A stretch of DNA of 64,000 nucleotides from an uncultured Myxococcales bacterium (lineage in GTDB: Bacteria; Myxococcota_A; UBA9042): contig CAITYF010000265.1 of NCBI GenBank assembly GCA_903896545.1, forward strand, positions 1 through 64,000, given 5' to 3'. Both the position numbers and the translations under genes were made by a program. Below are positions 9,201 to 18,523 of this stretch, one piece after another; the stretch's first letter is position 1; each line of letters begins with the position of its first letter. The notes below the pieces were generated by a model that searched no databases, was not told the origin of the DNA, and saw nothing but the letters and a program-made list of their open reading frames with translations.

Positions 9201-9872
9201 CGCCTGAACACCGTGGCATTCGACGATCCCGACACCGCAAGCCCCTACACCATCGCACGGTTCGCCGATTCCGCCGCCGACGTAGGCAAATCCTTCGTCG
9301 ATTTCGCCGTCGCAGTCGTTGTCCTTGCCATCGCACGTTTCAGCAAAGGCAAAACCGGGTACCGCGTGGTAATCGCAAGCAAGGACGTTGTTCTTGCACG
9401 TCGCGGAAACGGTGGCCGCAGTCGACGCACACACGCCGACGTGCGCACACCCCGTCGCAGCAAGCACATGCGCGTCCGTTTCGGGCACGGCGTTGTGCGC
9501 GTCCACTTCGTCCGCCAAACAATCGCGATCACCGTCGGCCACCGCAGATTCCAGGAGGTCCGCGAGCGCGTCGCCATCGCTGTTCAGCGGCTGACCTGGA
9601 TCGGCGCCTGCTTCCGCACCGTCCGGCTTGCCGTCGTTGTCCGTGTCCGCCGCCAAGGGATTGCTGCCCAAGGCATGTTCCGTCGCGTTGTCGAGGCCAT
9701 CGCCGTCGTCGTCGCGACCGGGCACCAGACAGAGGTTCACGTAGCAGAGACCGGTCGCGCATTCACTGGACGCGCGACACGACGCTCCTGCGGCGCCTTT
9801 TTCCACGCCACAGCCGACCACGGCGAGCACCGCAATTCCGAGGACAATGGCGATTCGCGCGTGAAGTTGCAT
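6252..9872 (-). CDS. MopE-repeat and kelch-propeller lipoprotein
   Basis: A 1206-residue predicted surface lipoprotein. The lipobox is VVGC, followed by Gly. After a short Cys cluster comes an Asp-rich calcium-type segment (DDDGDGLDNA and DTDNDGKPDG, thrombospondin type 3-like). Then seven MopE-type units of the form CNGxDDDCDGxxDE lie at roughly residues 165-570. This motif is named after a copper-binding methanotroph protein, but metal choice here is unproven. The C-terminal half has repeated Gly-Gly strands with spaced Trp, typical of a kelch/galactose-oxidase beta-propeller. Copper-radical oxidase residues are not evident. The gene has its own putative promoter only 8 bases before the ATG. 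Confidence 0.8.
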   Translation of the reverse strand: MQLHARIAIVLGIAVLAVVGCGVEKGAAGASCRASSECATGLCYVNLCLVPGRDDDGDGLDNATEHALGSNPLAADTDNDGKPDGAEAGADPGQPLNSDGDALADLLESAVADGDRDCLADEVDAHNAVPETDAHVLAATGCAHVGVCASTAATVSATCKNNVLACDYHAVPGFAFAETCDGKDNDCDGEIDEGFAYVGGGIGEPCDGVGACGVGIVECHGVQADCSSNPGGTQDQAKTERCNGIDDDCDGSIDEGFVFNGLPVGSPCLGTGECGLGTVECSPDGAPRCSSNSGASSSHAKAESCNNLDDDCDGITDNGLSWQGIALGKVCQTTGICGAGVVICADGGAAICSSAPGVTGSKAEAEICNGLDDNCNGTTDEGFDFDGISLGAACPAVGVCGPGAVICSASGATTCSSHVTQAGVESCNGLDDDCDGETDEQLSWQGNPLGGACDGTGGCGAGVVECGKVGQVTCSTNPEGSASQAAIESCNGVDDDCNGQIDDNIATTPNLTCPTQGVCAGSAASLLCAGGQWLCTFTNPAFQITETTCDNLDNDCDGLTDEALPLFWQDPTEAWTTRPVARTELAMARSPDALIVAGGVVDSLIPGTGTTSSGDVWRLHLDTLKWSLVAHHPLLARRSAGAVLLPGVAGGAPQLLLVGGLDGAGAPAAPVLLDMETAALSAPAWKNQPQHRFSPSVVWLGPAKQIWMLGGTAGGTGATAQRFDLATGLWTASVPQPANALGPVAACASAAGDLYAYGQTSLGEAFFGVLSAGAAGWQLLSSVPGKIGQPGRLLCDVASDEVWLVGGVSQGDSPQPTRKYVISAQTWSTLNPAGQGGPAGVSQGSWPGPISPAVAAKDGQLYVALGQTTENHGLPATWVGLPGAWTAVENAPEPVVGARLVTIPGGVLRVGGAALRVGSVFFGGTAWQHKNGGWTALPSTATVGRVFPHVIAEADGQAILQWGGLLTAPTNGDWHTALETQEAAPGGERLDLKTGEWQQLAPSQQQVLPNLRPDAAVTAGALPGQWFVLGSQPATGVAQLWLIDLTKTAKTLVWQGPDPGTTPLTGDAPVWHSGSALTWDAAWGRILYACAGAPSSLWHYDFGPFEGWTQTTANLGITGRLQMLGGKSEADRLLMATSLQNPVGTRRLTLDVEIGVTAQPAPSLSIWGAPAATTAGNNAMAWLAEPTDSSGVLRSVWLKWTHACQP

Positions 9873-9880
9873 CCCGCCAC

Positions 9881-9909
9881 AGCCTAGCGGGCGCGCACCG
9901 TCGGGGCAA
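9881..9909 (-). promoter_or_regulatory. Putative promoter directly abutting the MopE/kelch start codon
   Basis: TTGCCC (9904-9909) and TAGGCT (9881-9886) have a 17-base spacer on the minus strand. Only 8 bases separate the -10 box from the ATG at 9872, so a leaderless transcript is implied. The match to consensus is moderate. Confidence 0.35.
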
Positions 9910-9921
9910 GAAGCGCAGCGA

Positions 9922-11466
9922 TCAAGATTCCAGCGCGGTCAGGACCGCAGGCAAGCAATCCAGAAGTTCGGATGCAAGACCAGCGCGTAGGCCAAACCGC
10001 TTCCGCAACTCCTGACCTGCCAGACTGTGCAACGCCACGCCCAACTGCGCCGCCGCAAACACCGGCAGACCTTGCGCCAGCAAACCGCCGATCAACCCCG
10101 TCAGCACGTCGCCCGTGCCGCCTTTGGCGAGCGCTGGATTAGATTCCGCGCAGATCGCCCATGGCCCCTCCGGCGCCACCACGACGGTTCGCGCACCTTT
10201 GAGCACCACGACCGCCTGCAGTTCTGCCGCGAGTTGCCGGGCCGAACCCAGCCGATCGGCTTCGATCGCCTCGACCGTCTTTCCCGTCAGCACCGCCATT
10301 TCGCCCGGATGCGGCGTCAAGATCAGCCGCCCTGCCGCGGGCGTCGCCATGTCGCGTTTGCCAGCGAGGATGTGCAGCGCATCCGCGTCCAGCACGACCG
10401 GCACCGTCGTCATCGCCAGGGCGCGCTGGATCAGGTCGACCTCCGCCGCGCTCGTGCCCAGCCCGGGTCCTGCCGCGATCGCCGATTTCTTGTGCAGCAA
10501 CTTCTCGATCCGCTTGATTTCCGACGCGCCGCCGCGCACGGCTTCCACCATCAGGTCCGGGATCGACGCTTCCAAACGCCCGCGGATCTCACCCGACGTG
10601 CCCAGCGTGCAGAGCCCGACGCCAGACCGCAGCGCCGCACCGCCGCACAGCAGCGCCGCACCCGCTTTGCCCGGCGAGCCAGCGAGCACGAAGAGGTGAC
10701 CAAAACGCCCTTTGTACCCCTGCGCCTCGCGCGTCGGCAGGAGCAGCTTAGCCAACGCCACGTCGAGCGTTTGTCCCGACGGTTCCGCCGCCGCGATCCA
10801 GGCCGCAGGCACGCCGATGTCGGCAATTTCCAGTTCCTGCCAGTAGCGCGGACCGTCGCCCAGAAAGAGCCCCGGCTTCGCGGCGGCCATCGTCACGCAA
10901 AGCTGCGCAACCACGGCCACGCCTTGCACGCGACCATCGACCGCGGACAACCCTGAAGGAATATCGGCCGCCACGACGAGCGCGCGGTACCGACCGTCAA
11001 GCTGCGCGGCCAACGTCCGCACCGGCTCTCGCAGCTCACCTTGCAAACCGATCCCCGCCAGCGCATCGATGATGGCCGCCGATCGACCCAGCGACCGCCG
11101 CAGATTTTGCAGCTCAGGTCCCCGTGGCGGCTCCTTGACCACGCGCACGTCCACGCCGAGCTTCTTCATGGCGTGAAAATGCAGCGCCGTCTCGGGCGTC
11201 ATTTTGTCGATCTCGCCCGCCAGGAACACTTCCGCCTTGAAGCCGCGGTCCGCCAGAACGCGCGCCGCGACAAAACCGTCACCGCCGTTGTTGCCCGCGC
11301 CCGCGAGAACCGTCACGTGGCGACCATTGGCCGGCCCCACGCGCTTCACGATCGCGTCGGCGATCGCGCGCCCGGCGTTTTCCATCAGGACCGCGGCCGG
11401 CAAGCCGAGGTCCTTCATCGCGCGGTTATCCAGCGCGCGCACCTGTTCTGGGGAGAGAATTTTCAT
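9922..11466 (-). CDS. nnr: Bifunctional NAD(P)H-hydrate epimerase/dehydratase
   Basis: A 514-residue cytosolic repair enzyme that converts damaged, hydrated NAD(P)H back to NAD(P)H. The N-terminal epimerase (YjeF_N) begins at residue 1 with [13 protein letters not shown] and has the GAGNNGGDG nucleotide loop. The C-terminal ADP-dependent dehydratase (carbohydrate-kinase-like) starts near residue 240. It has [20 protein letters not shown] and the phosphate-binding [10 protein letters not shown] loop with its Asp. Length is normal for the fused form. The start overlaps the pdxJ stop by 4 bases, so translation is probably coupled. In relatives an acpS gene often lies between pdxJ and nnr; it is absent here. 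Confidence 0.96.
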   Translation of the reverse strand: MKILSPEQVRALDNRAMKDLGLPAAVLMENAGRAIADAIVKRVGPANGRHVTVLAGAGNNGGDGFVAARVLADRGFKAEVFLAGEIDKMTPETALHFHAMKKLGVDVRVVKEPPRGPELQNLRRSLGRSAAIIDALAGIGLQGELREPVRTLAAQLDGRYRALVVAADIPSGLSAVDGRVQGVAVVAQLCVTMAAAKPGLFLGDGPRYWQELEIADIGVPAAWIAAAEPSGQTLDVALAKLLLPTREAQGYKGRFGHLFVLAGSPGKAGAALLCGGAALRSGVGLCTLGTSGEIRGRLEASIPDLMVEAVRGGASEIKRIEKLLHKKSAIAAGPGLGTSAAEVDLIQRALAMTTVPVVLDADALHILAGKRDMATPAAGRLILTPHPGEMAVLTGKTVEAIEADRLGSARQLAAELQAVVVLKGARTVVVAPEGPWAICAESNPALAKGGTGDVLTGLIGGLLAQGLPVFAAAQLGVALHSLAGQELRKRFGLRAGLASELLDCLPAVLTALES

Positions 11467-12191
11467 GCCAACCGCATCGCGTCGATCATCTCGCGCACCG
11501 CACGTTCAAGTCCCACCAGCACTGCGCGCGCCATGATCGCGTGGCCGATGTTCAACTCCACCATGTACGGCAGCTGCGCGACTTCCTGAACATTCTTGTA
11601 GTGCAGGCCGTGACCCGCGGCGACGCGCAGGCTCAGGTTGTGCGCCTGTTCCGCCGCCGCGCGCAGGTGCTCCAGCCGTTCGGCACGCAGGAGCGCCGTC
11701 GTCGCTTCGCAGTAGTCGCCTGTGTGCAGTTCGACCGTGTGCGCGCCCAGCTCCGCGCTCTTGGCCACTTGCGCCGGATCCGGATCGATGAACAGCGACA
11801 CAATGATGCCCGCGTCCCGCAGCGCCGCGATCACCGGGCGCAGCGCCGCTTCCTGCCCAACGACGTCCAGACCGCCTTCCGTCGTGCGTTCTTCGCGCTT
11901 TTCCGGCACGAGCGTCACGGTATCGGGCTTTTCCCGCACAGCGATTCGCACCATTTCCGCCGTCGCCGCCATTTCCAGGTTCAACGGCACTTGGACGGTT
12001 TGCCGCAGAATCGTGACGTCGCGATCCTGAATGTGCCGACGGTCCTCGCGCAAATGCACCGTAATTTGGTCGGCACCGGCGAGTTCGGCCAAGGAAGCGG
12101 CCAGCACCGGATCCGGATAGATCGTGCCGCGTGCCTGTCGCAGCGTCGCGACGTGATCGACGTTCACGCCGAGTTGCAGACCTTCTGGCAT
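11463..12191 (-). CDS. pdxJ: Pyridoxine 5'-phosphate synthase
   Basis: A 242-residue TIM-barrel enzyme of the DXP-dependent vitamin B6 pathway. It joins 1-deoxyxylulose 5-phosphate and 3-amino-2-oxopropyl phosphate to form pyridoxine 5'-phosphate. Family motifs are clear: [15 protein letters not shown] at the N-terminus, then [38 protein letters not shown] and a late GHGL and LNIGH. Length is typical. The ATG has AGGAGAAAC upstream. It sits 13 bases after glmM and overlaps nnr by 4, so all three are one transcript. Confidence 0.98.
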   Translation of the reverse strand: MPEGLQLGVNVDHVATLRQARGTIYPDPVLAASLAELAGADQITVHLREDRRHIQDRDVTILRQTVQVPLNLEMAATAEMVRIAVREKPDTVTLVPEKREERTTEGGLDVVGQEAALRPVIAALRDAGIIVSLFIDPDPAQVAKSAELGAHTVELHTGDYCEATTALLRAERLEHLRAAAEQAHNLSLRVAAGHGLHYKNVQEVAQLPYMVELNIGHAIMARAVLVGLERAVREMIDAMRLA

Positions 12192-12204
12192 GTTTCTCCT
12201 GTTC

Positions 12205-13563
12205 TCAGACGCCGATCGTGGCGATCACGGTGTCGGCGATCTTCTTTGCGTGCTGCTCGACCATGTGGCGGTCCTGACCTTCCACCATCACGCGACATTT
12301 TCGCTCGGTGCCGCTGTAGCGCACCAGAACTCGGCCAAAGCCTGCCAGGTCGCGCTCCGCTTCGGTGATCGCGCCCGACACCGCCGGCATGCTCGGAATC
12401 GGTGGCTTCTCGCGCACCGGCAGGTTGATCAGCACCTGCGGCACGGTCTCCATCACACGCGCCAGCTCGCTCACCCGCGCGCCTTCCCGCACGGCGATTG
12501 CCAGCACTTGCAGACCAGCCAGCACACCGTCACCCGTCGTCGCGTGATCGAGGAACACGAGGTGACCGGACTGCTCACCGCCAATATTGAAGCCGCCTTT
12601 GCGCATGGCTTCGACGACGTGGCGATCGCCCACGTCGGTGCGCAAAAGCGTGATACCCGCTGCGCGCATCGCAATCTCCAGACCAAAGTTGGACATCACC
12701 GTCGAGACGAGCGTCGCCTTCTTCAAGGTCCCCGCAGCGTGCATCCGCAAGGCGACCAGCGCCATGATACGGTCGCCATCGACGATATGCCCCTTCTCGT
12801 CGACCAGAATCAGCCGGTCCGCATCGCCATCGAGCGCCAAGCCCATGTCGCAGCCGTGCTCGACCACCGCGCGCGACAAGTCCTGCGGATGCAGCGCGCC
12901 ACAGTTCTCATTGATGTTGATGCCATCTGGCGATGCGTTGATCGTCACGACCTTCGCGCCCAGCTCTTCAAAAACCATCGGTGCCACTTTGTACGCGGCG
13001 CCGTGGGCGCAATCGATGGCGATCTTCACGCCGTCCAGCGTCAGATCGTTCGGGAAGGTCGTCTTCAGTTTGACGACGTACCGCCCCCACGCGTCGTCGA
13101 TGCGGTGCGCGCGACCGATCTGCGCGCCGTGCACCAAGGCCGCCTGCAACGCCGACGGGTCTTCCACCATGGCTTCGATCTGCCGCTCCAAGTCGTCGTC
13201 GAGCTTGTAGCCGTCCGCGCCAAAGATCTTGATGCCATTGTCATGAAACGGATTGTGTGACGCGGAAATCACCACACCCGCGTCCGCCCGCATCCCAAGC
13301 GTCATAAACGCAATACCGGGCGTCGGCAATGGGCCCACGAGGTACGGTTCCGCACCGACCGAGCAGAGTCCAGCGACCAGCGCATTTTCAAAAAGGTAAC
13401 CGCTGCGCCGCGTGTCCTTGCCGATGAGCACACGCATGCCGTCGTGGCGCCGCCGACACAGCACGCCCAACGCGCGGCCGATCTGCAGGGCATTTTCCAC
13501 CGTCATGACGCCGGAATTTGCCTCGCCGCGCACACCGTCGGTACCAAAAAGCTTCTTGGCCAC
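12205..13563 (-). CDS. glmM: Phosphoglucosamine mutase
   Basis: A 452-residue enzyme that converts glucosamine-6-phosphate to glucosamine-1-phosphate for UDP-GlcNAc, and hence for peptidoglycan and LPS. It shows [10 protein letters not shown] at the N-terminus, the phosphoserine loop [12 protein letters not shown], the metal-binding LDGDADR, the sugar-binding GGEQSGH and the phosphate loop [11 protein letters not shown] near the end. All catalytic elements are present. The start is GTG at 13563 with GAGGAGGGCCTT upstream. It follows the patatin gene by 18 bases and leads the glmM-pdxJ-nnr trio. Confidence 0.98.
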   Translation of the reverse strand: MAKKLFGTDGVRGEANSGVMTVENALQIGRALGVLCRRRHDGMRVLIGKDTRRSGYLFENALVAGLCSVGAEPYLVGPLPTPGIAFMTLGMRADAGVVISASHNPFHDNGIKIFGADGYKLDDDLERQIEAMVEDPSALQAALVHGAQIGRAHRIDDAWGRYVVKLKTTFPNDLTLDGVKIAIDCAHGAAYKVAPMVFEELGAKVVTINASPDGININENCGALHPQDLSRAVVEHGCDMGLALDGDADRLILVDEKGHIVDGDRIMALVALRMHAAGTLKKATLVSTVMSNFGLEIAMRAAGITLLRTDVGDRHVVEAMRKGGFNIGGEQSGHLVFLDHATTGDGVLAGLQVLAIAVREGARVSELARVMETVPQVLINLPVREKPPIPSMPAVSGAITEAERDLAGFGRVLVRYSGTERKCRVMVEGQDRHMVEQHAKKIADTVIATIGV

Positions 13564-13581
13564 AAGGCCCTCCTCGGTGTT

Positions 13582-14955
13582 CTAGGAACGCACCACGCGC
13601 AAGGGCACCGCCACTGGCGGCTCCAAGCCCGTCTGCCGCGGCGGATGCAGGTCACGTTGCAATACGCGCATGATCGTTTTGTCGTCGTACCCACTCGCGC
13701 GGATCTCTTCCACCCGCTCGCGCAAGCGGTCGTAGTCAGTGCGAATCCCGTAACTCTTCAGGATCGCGTCGACGCGCGTCGAGTGCCGTTCCAGCGCTTC
13801 CGTCGCGCTGATGTAGCCGTGCATCGCGCTTTCCGCACGCGCCCAGAAGTTCAGCGGGTTCATCTGGAAGAACTTCACGTCGGTTTCAGACGGCTCCAGC
13901 AGAATCACGTCGCCGTGAAAATTCGGATTCATCTGCAACTTTTCAATGCCCAACATCAGCCGCGTGTGCAGGAGCGTGCGGAACGCTTGGTTGATGACGG
14001 TCGCCACGCCCATGTCGGAAAGCGACGTTTGGCCGTTGAGCAGCTGGTCCGCGTTGTAGTTCACAAACGGCCGAAACGGGTTGTACGCGATGACCAACTG
14101 CGCGCCGCGTTTGACCGCGAGTGAGATGTTGGCCGTGCGGCGAACGCCCGCGTCCAGATAGTCCTTGCCGCGAATACGCGCCGGTTTGTAGAAGCCCGGA
14201 ATCGCCGACGACGCCTGCACGGCCTCAGAAATCGAAACGCTCGCGTCTTCGTCGTGGCCAAAGACCACGCCTTCCGCCGTGTCGAGGTGCGTCGCGCCGA
14301 TGTAGAGCGACTTGCCGCGCTCCATGTGCAGGAGGCGAAAATCGTTGGGCACGCCGTTCTTACGCAGCTGTTCGCGGATAAATTCCTCGATGCCGCTGTT
14401 CACAAAAAGCCCCGACGGCATGTAGGAGAGCCCCGGACGAAAGTTCGCATCGCGCAGCATGACTTGCACGAGCGGCTGAACAAGCGCTTCCGCCGCGTCA
14501 AAGGTCGGATCCTTGACGAAGTCGCGCATTGCGTTGAGCAGTTCCGGGCGTTTTTCCAGCACGTAGCGGCCGAGGGTCATCGACGCCAACGGCAGGAAAC
14601 CCGCGGCGTCGCGGCCGAAACGCAGGGGACGCGAGACGAATTCGCGCCAATTCGGCCGGTAGAACTGTGCCGGGCTGAACTTGTCGATGCGTGTGCTCGC
14701 GCCTTCCAACGACTTGAGCATCTCCTCGGGGCCTACGCCTGCGGCCAACGGCGCGGCCAGAAACGCGCCTGCGGAAATGCCGACGTAAATGTCCAGATCG
14801 GTGACGGAACGGTTGGCCAGCAGCGTGTTCAGGGCGATGAGACCGCCGATCTTGAACGCGCCGCCGGAGATAGCGCCACCCGCGAGGACGAGTGCGACTT
14901 TGGCGTGCGGCCGTGGTCGGCCACGGTCTCCCTTCTCGACAAACGTGATGCCCAT
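13582..14955 (-). CDS. Patatin-like phospholipase
   Basis: About 457 residues with the patatin Ser-Asp dyad fold. The oxyanion loop is LAGGAISGGAFKIGG (about residues 24-38). The nucleophile elbow is GISAG with Ser61, and the catalytic Asp is D268 in LDAGVRR (a DAG form of the usual DGG/DGA). Patatins hydrolyse phospholipid or lysophospholipid acyl groups. No signal peptide is seen, so it is cytosolic or peripheral. I chose ATG 14955 because GGAGG lies 7 bases upstream; the frame continues to 15018 without such a site. It stands between mutY and glmM. Bacterial patatins can be toxins or housekeeping lipases; nothing here marks secretion. Confidence 0.88.
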   Translation of the reverse strand: MGITFVEKGDRGRPRPHAKVALVLAGGAISGGAFKIGGLIALNTLLANRSVTDLDIYVGISAGAFLAAPLAAGVGPEEMLKSLEGASTRIDKFSPAQFYRPNWREFVSRPLRFGRDAAGFLPLASMTLGRYVLEKRPELLNAMRDFVKDPTFDAAEALVQPLVQVMLRDANFRPGLSYMPSGLFVNSGIEEFIREQLRKNGVPNDFRLLHMERGKSLYIGATHLDTAEGVVFGHDEDASVSISEAVQASSAIPGFYKPARIRGKDYLDAGVRRTANISLAVKRGAQLVIAYNPFRPFVNYNADQLLNGQTSLSDMGVATVINQAFRTLLHTRLMLGIEKLQMNPNFHGDVILLEPSETDVKFFQMNPLNFWARAESAMHGYISATEALERHSTRVDAILKSYGIRTDYDRLRERVEEIRASGYDDKTIMRVLQRDLHPPRQTGLEPPVAVPLRVVRS

Positions 14956-15024
14956 CTTCGTCCTCCGCGACCGGCGCACATCTTGGCCGTGTTGGCCGCG
15001 TTGCGCCAGATTCTGCACGCAACT

Positions 15025-16137
15025 TTACACGACTGTCTCCACGAGTTTTTGCGCCAGCCGCGACAAACCACTTTCCTTGCCCAGCGCCTGCGACCGCGTT
15101 TGGATCCGCGTCTCTGCATAGCCGAAGGCCGCGAGCGAAGGCAGCTGATCCACCGGGCACCGCACAGGCACGATGAGCACCTCGTAGCGGCGGTGCGTCA
15201 GAATGTGCACGATGGGCCCCAGCGGCGATCCCGGCTCCAAGCCCATGCCTCTCAGACGCGCATTCAGCACGTCGAGACAGTCGAGCCCCTCGACGCCCGG
15301 CGGCTCCCAGAGGCCTGCCCAGCGCACGTCCGCGGGACGCCGACCCAGCACCACGCACGGATCCGCATCGGCAACGCCGCTCTGCAGATCGACTTCGCCC
15401 ACGATCACTGCGTACGCGGCGCGCACGAGTTGCGCCGCGGCTTTTTGCCGAACGGGCGGAATCAACGCCTGCAGACCCAGCGCGTTCGCCTGACAGTGCG
15501 TCGCCACGGGACACGTCGCACATCGCGGCGATCGCGGCGTGCAGACGGTTGCGCCCAACTCCATCAGTGCCTGATTCCAGGAGCTTGGGTCGGCACGGGG
15601 CTCTGGCACGTCCAGCCAGGCTTCCGCGAGTTGCCACACCTGCGTGCGTCCACGCGGCGCGTTCGGGTCGCCCGCGAACGCTGTCCAACGCGCAAGGACC
15701 CGCGCCACGTTGCCGTCGACAAGCGCTGCGGGCTCACCAAAGGCGATCGACCGTACGGCACCGACGGTATACGGCCCCAGTCCGGGCAACTGCCGCAACG
15801 ACTCCGCATCGCGCGGCATGACGCCGTCGTGTTGGGCGATCACCGCCTTGGCCGCGGCGTGCAGGTTCCGCGCGCGGTTGTAGTAGCCCAGCCCGGTCCA
15901 CAGCGCGAGCACGTCAGACTCGGACGCCTGCGCCAATGCATCGACCGTCGGCCAGCGTGCCATCCAGCGCGTGAAGTAGTCGATGACCGTCTCGACGCGC
16001 GTCTGCTGCAACATCAGCTCAGAGACCAGAACGGCGTACGGCGACGGCCGATTGCGCCACGGCAGTTGTCGCTGGTGCTGCGCGAACCACGCCAGGAGGG
16101 CGGTCGCTTGGGCAGACTTTTCAGCGATGCTTGCCAC
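15025..16137 (-). CDS. mutY: A/G-specific adenine DNA glycosylase
   Basis: About 370 residues. It removes adenine mispaired with 8-oxoguanine. It has the catalytic Glu40 in SELMLQQTRV, the helix-hairpin-helix LPGLGPYTVGA (about 117-127) and Asp141 in VDGNVARV. The iron-sulphur ligands Cys199, 206, 209 and 215 follow the C-x6-C-x2-C-x5-C spacing of MutY. The C-terminal NUDIX-like recognition domain carries LTHRRYEV. The start is GTG at 16137, inferred from homology: it overlaps the end of the preceding gene by 17 bases and has only a weak GAGA site. The open frame runs on to 16503, but that extension is not MutY-like. Confidence 0.95.
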   Translation of the reverse strand: MASIAEKSAQATALLAWFAQHQRQLPWRNRPSPYAVLVSELMLQQTRVETVIDYFTRWMARWPTVDALAQASESDVLALWTGLGYYNRARNLHAAAKAVIAQHDGVMPRDAESLRQLPGLGPYTVGAVRSIAFGEPAALVDGNVARVLARWTAFAGDPNAPRGRTQVWQLAEAWLDVPEPRADPSSWNQALMELGATVCTPRSPRCATCPVATHCQANALGLQALIPPVRQKAAAQLVRAAYAVIVGEVDLQSGVADADPCVVLGRRPADVRWAGLWEPPGVEGLDCLDVLNARLRGMGLEPGSPLGPIVHILTHRRYEVLIVPVRCPVDQLPSLAAFGYAETRIQTRSQALGKESGLSRLAQKLVETVV

Positions 16138-17200
16138 GTTTCTCTTTTTTGGCGGGAGCGGCGCGTTCAGGTGCTGCTGCGGGCGCCGGTAGTGCGATGG
16201 GCGGTGCGGGCGCGGCGCCGGGTGCAACGACAACAGGTGGCGGCGCGGGAACCGCCGCGGCGGCCGTGGCGTCCAGCAGGCGAGCATCCAGGACAGTCTG
16301 ACGCCAATTGCCATCTTGCGCCGCGAATTCAAACGCAACCGGCAGGCCAGCGTCGGTTGGTTGAAGGCGGACCTCAAACGGGTGCCACGCAAAGTCGCCT
16401 TTGTGCAGCACGATGGACCACACAACCCGATCGCCGACGAGCGCGCGCACGTTGGTGTCCGACCCGACGTCGTTGCGAACTGCCCACAAGCGCAGTCCAA
16501 CACGGCCAGCGAGCACGCGCGCCGGTGCGGGTCGCTGCCAGGTCACACGCGTGAGGCCATCCTTGCCGCCAGGCTGAACCATGAAGCCGTTGTGCCGCGA
16601 ATTGCCAACCTCGTGTACCGAGTCAAAAACGTCCAACCACCAATCGCCGCCGCAGAGGTGCTTGGACTCGCCGTTCCAGTTGCAGCGTTTCATCGTGCCG
16701 TCGGGCTGTTTGCGTTCAACCACCGCGTCGCCCAAGTGCTTGCGCAGGTCATACGCCGTGCGCGACGTGCCCAGGTCAAAGAGCATCAGCTCCGTACCGT
16801 GGTCCAAGTCTTCATCGCGCAGTCGGCGGGTCGGCAACTTCAAGGTGCTGGCGCGGTTGTGCGTCGAGACGACCCAGAGACGCTTGAATCCGTCGGCGTC
16901 CCAGAGGTCGGTTGGATCGCCAACGATAAGCGCGTCGTCGTATTTCAGCCCGTTCTTTTTGTACGCGTCGGCAAAACGCCATTTCTGGCTGGCCGACCAC
17001 TCCGGATGAAAGCCGATCGCATCGCCCTTCTGCACGTCCCGCGCCAGAATCTTGGCTGCAGCAGTGAGGCTTGCATCGTCGGGCGCGACGGCGTGACGGT
17101 TCGTGCGCAACACGAGCATCGCGGCCGCCGTGGCAAAAATGGCCACCGCACCGACAAATGCCGCCGCTAGACTGCCGCGCGTGCCTGGCACCAGAATCAT
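16121..17200 (-). CDS. Single-span anchored protein of unknown function
   Basis: A 359-residue protein with one N-terminal membrane helix (about residues 8-30) and a large outside domain. Notable segments are GDAIGFHPEWSASQKWRF, GDPTDLWDADGFKRLWVVSTHNR and a Cys pair in RCNWNGESKHLCGGDWW. The second half looks like a beta-sandwich. The last 60 residues are a Pro/Ala linker ending in a basic tail, KKEKRGKHR. The pattern resembles extra-cytoplasmic domains attached to some GT-C glycosyltransferases, but I cannot name a family. It lies 12 bases after the FadL-like gene and overlaps mutY, so it belongs to the same operon. The ATG has a distant GAGGCG site. Confidence 0.6.
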   Translation of the reverse strand: MILVPGTRGSLAAAFVGAVAIFATAAAMLVLRTNRHAVAPDDASLTAAAKILARDVQKGDAIGFHPEWSASQKWRFADAYKKNGLKYDDALIVGDPTDLWDADGFKRLWVVSTHNRASTLKLPTRRLRDEDLDHGTELMLFDLGTSRTAYDLRKHLGDAVVERKQPDGTMKRCNWNGESKHLCGGDWWLDVFDSVHEVGNSRHNGFMVQPGGKDGLTRVTWQRPAPARVLAGRVGLRLWAVRNDVGSDTNVRALVGDRVVWSIVLHKGDFAWHPFEVRLQPTDAGLPVAFEFAAQDGNWRQTVLDARLLDATAAAAVPAPPPVVVAPGAAPAPPIALPAPAAAPERAAPAKKEKRGKHR

Positions 17201-17212
17201 GGGTACCGCGCC

Positions 17213-18523
17213 TCAAAAATCGTGGTGCACCGTAAGCGCCAGGTGCCACGAGGAACCTGACACGGACGTAGCCTGCACCGGATCGCCCGGATCGAGCTTA
17301 GCAACAGTTCGCCGAGAAAGGACAGTCGCCGCGAGCGCCAAATCGACATGCAAGGGCTGTTTCGTGAGCGAGAGCGGGTCGCCGATAACCAAGCCGGAGC
17401 CGAGACCAAACGTTGTCGCTGCGGAGTCGAGGTAGTTCGCCGCACCGTCCGCTTTGGGAAGCGGCGTCGGGCGGTACTGCACGCCACCGCGGAGCACGAG
17501 ATACTCAAGGACCTGCCATTCCGCGCCCAATCGCGGCTCCAGCACGTCTTTGGCGCCCATCGCGACGGGCAAATTGCGCACATCGATGATCTTGTCCGGT
17601 GTTGCGGTGCCCTGCTTGAGTGCCGCGTCGTCGATGGTGACCGACACGTCCGGTGCGAGCGCCGGCATCGCCGAGAACCGCAGCCACGCCGCGCCTCCTG
17701 TCACGTTCCACGCGCCAAACTTATGCGCCGCGGCAAGCACGATCGTGTCGGGCAGCCACAGACCAATGCCGCTGATACGGAACTTCAGGTTGCCAACGTC
17801 GACCATGTTCACGGCCAGCGGAATCTCGTAGCTCACCTGCGAACTTTGCCGGTAGACGAGGCTGATGCGCCAGTCGTCGCGCGGCTGCGCGGTGATGCCC
17901 AAAATGGCGTACGCCTTTGTCGCAAGCTCCACCTGCATCGATTTCTGCGTGATCCGGTGGTCGAGCACGGAAAGCGCGATGTCGGCGCTGCCCGTCAAGG
18001 CCGTGAGCACCTGCGCGCCGGCGCCAAAGGAAAGCCACGGCCACGGTCGGTACGCCAGCGACGCAACCAGCGCGAGACGGTCGCCCAACGTGTCGTAGAG
18101 CGGCAGTTGCGGCTGGCGGTAATCGTGCGCGTCAAGCCGCGTGGGCCCGCCCAGCGGCACGTGCATCGCGATACCGAGCGCGAGCTTGTCCTTGAACACG
18201 CCGCCGAACGGCGTCGAGATGCCGATGTGCGCCAGATAGTTGTCCACCGGCAGATGGCTTGGATACTGGCTTTCGCCGGCCACCCGCTGGATGTCAAAGC
18301 GGTTCCAGATGGCGTCGGCACCGAAGCCAAAGTGGATGTGCTTGGCAAAAGCGAGGTTGGCCGGATTGGTAAAGGCGGCAAAGTAGTCGTCTTCGGTCGC
18401 TTCCGTGGCGCCCGCCATGGCGACGGAGCGCGCGCCAAAACCGTACAATTCCAAGCTCGTCGCAAATGCCGGGTGTGCGGCAAACGTCGCGATAAGCGTG
18501 AGAGCGAAGACACGCAGCTTCAC
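17213..18523 (-). CDS. FadL/TodX-family outer-membrane transport protein
   Basis: A 436-residue predicted 14-strand barrel for uptake of hydrophobic compounds. A signal peptide ends at HPAFA. The mature N-terminus has YGFGARSVAMAGATEA and a following FTNPANLAFA, the hallmark of the FadL/OmpP1 hatch region. The chain then alternates strands with Tyr/Trp and ends in HHDF, a terminal Phe as usual for BAM substrates. The start is GTG at 18523, overlapping the stop of the deacetylase gene by 4 bases, which suggests coupling. The cargo is unknown; the neighbouring deacetylase, patatin and two-component pair suggest an envelope role. Confidence 0.8.
   Translation of the reverse strand: MKLRVFALTLIATFAAHPAFATSLELYGFGARSVAMAGATEATEDDYFAAFTNPANLAFAKHIHFGFGADAIWNRFDIQRVAGESQYPSHLPVDNYLAHIGISTPFGGVFKDKLALGIAMHVPLGGPTRLDAHDYRQPQLPLYDTLGDRLALVASLAYRPWPWLSFGAGAQVLTALTGSADIALSVLDHRITQKSMQVELATKAYAILGITAQPRDDWRISLVYRQSSQVSYEIPLAVNMVDVGNLKFRISGIGLWLPDTIVLAAAHKFGAWNVTGGAAWLRFSAMPALAPDVSVTIDDAALKQGTATPDKIIDVRNLPVAMGAKDVLEPRLGAEWQVLEYLVLRGGVQYRPTPLPKADGAANYLDSAATTFGLGSGLVIGDPLSLTKQPLHVDLALAATVLSRRTVAKLDPGDPVQATSVSGSSWHLALTVHHDF

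Noticed and set aside
16138-16503. Longer N-terminus for MutY
   Set aside because: MutY homology begins at the GTG at 16137; the extra part overlaps the preceding gene in another frame and has no family match.
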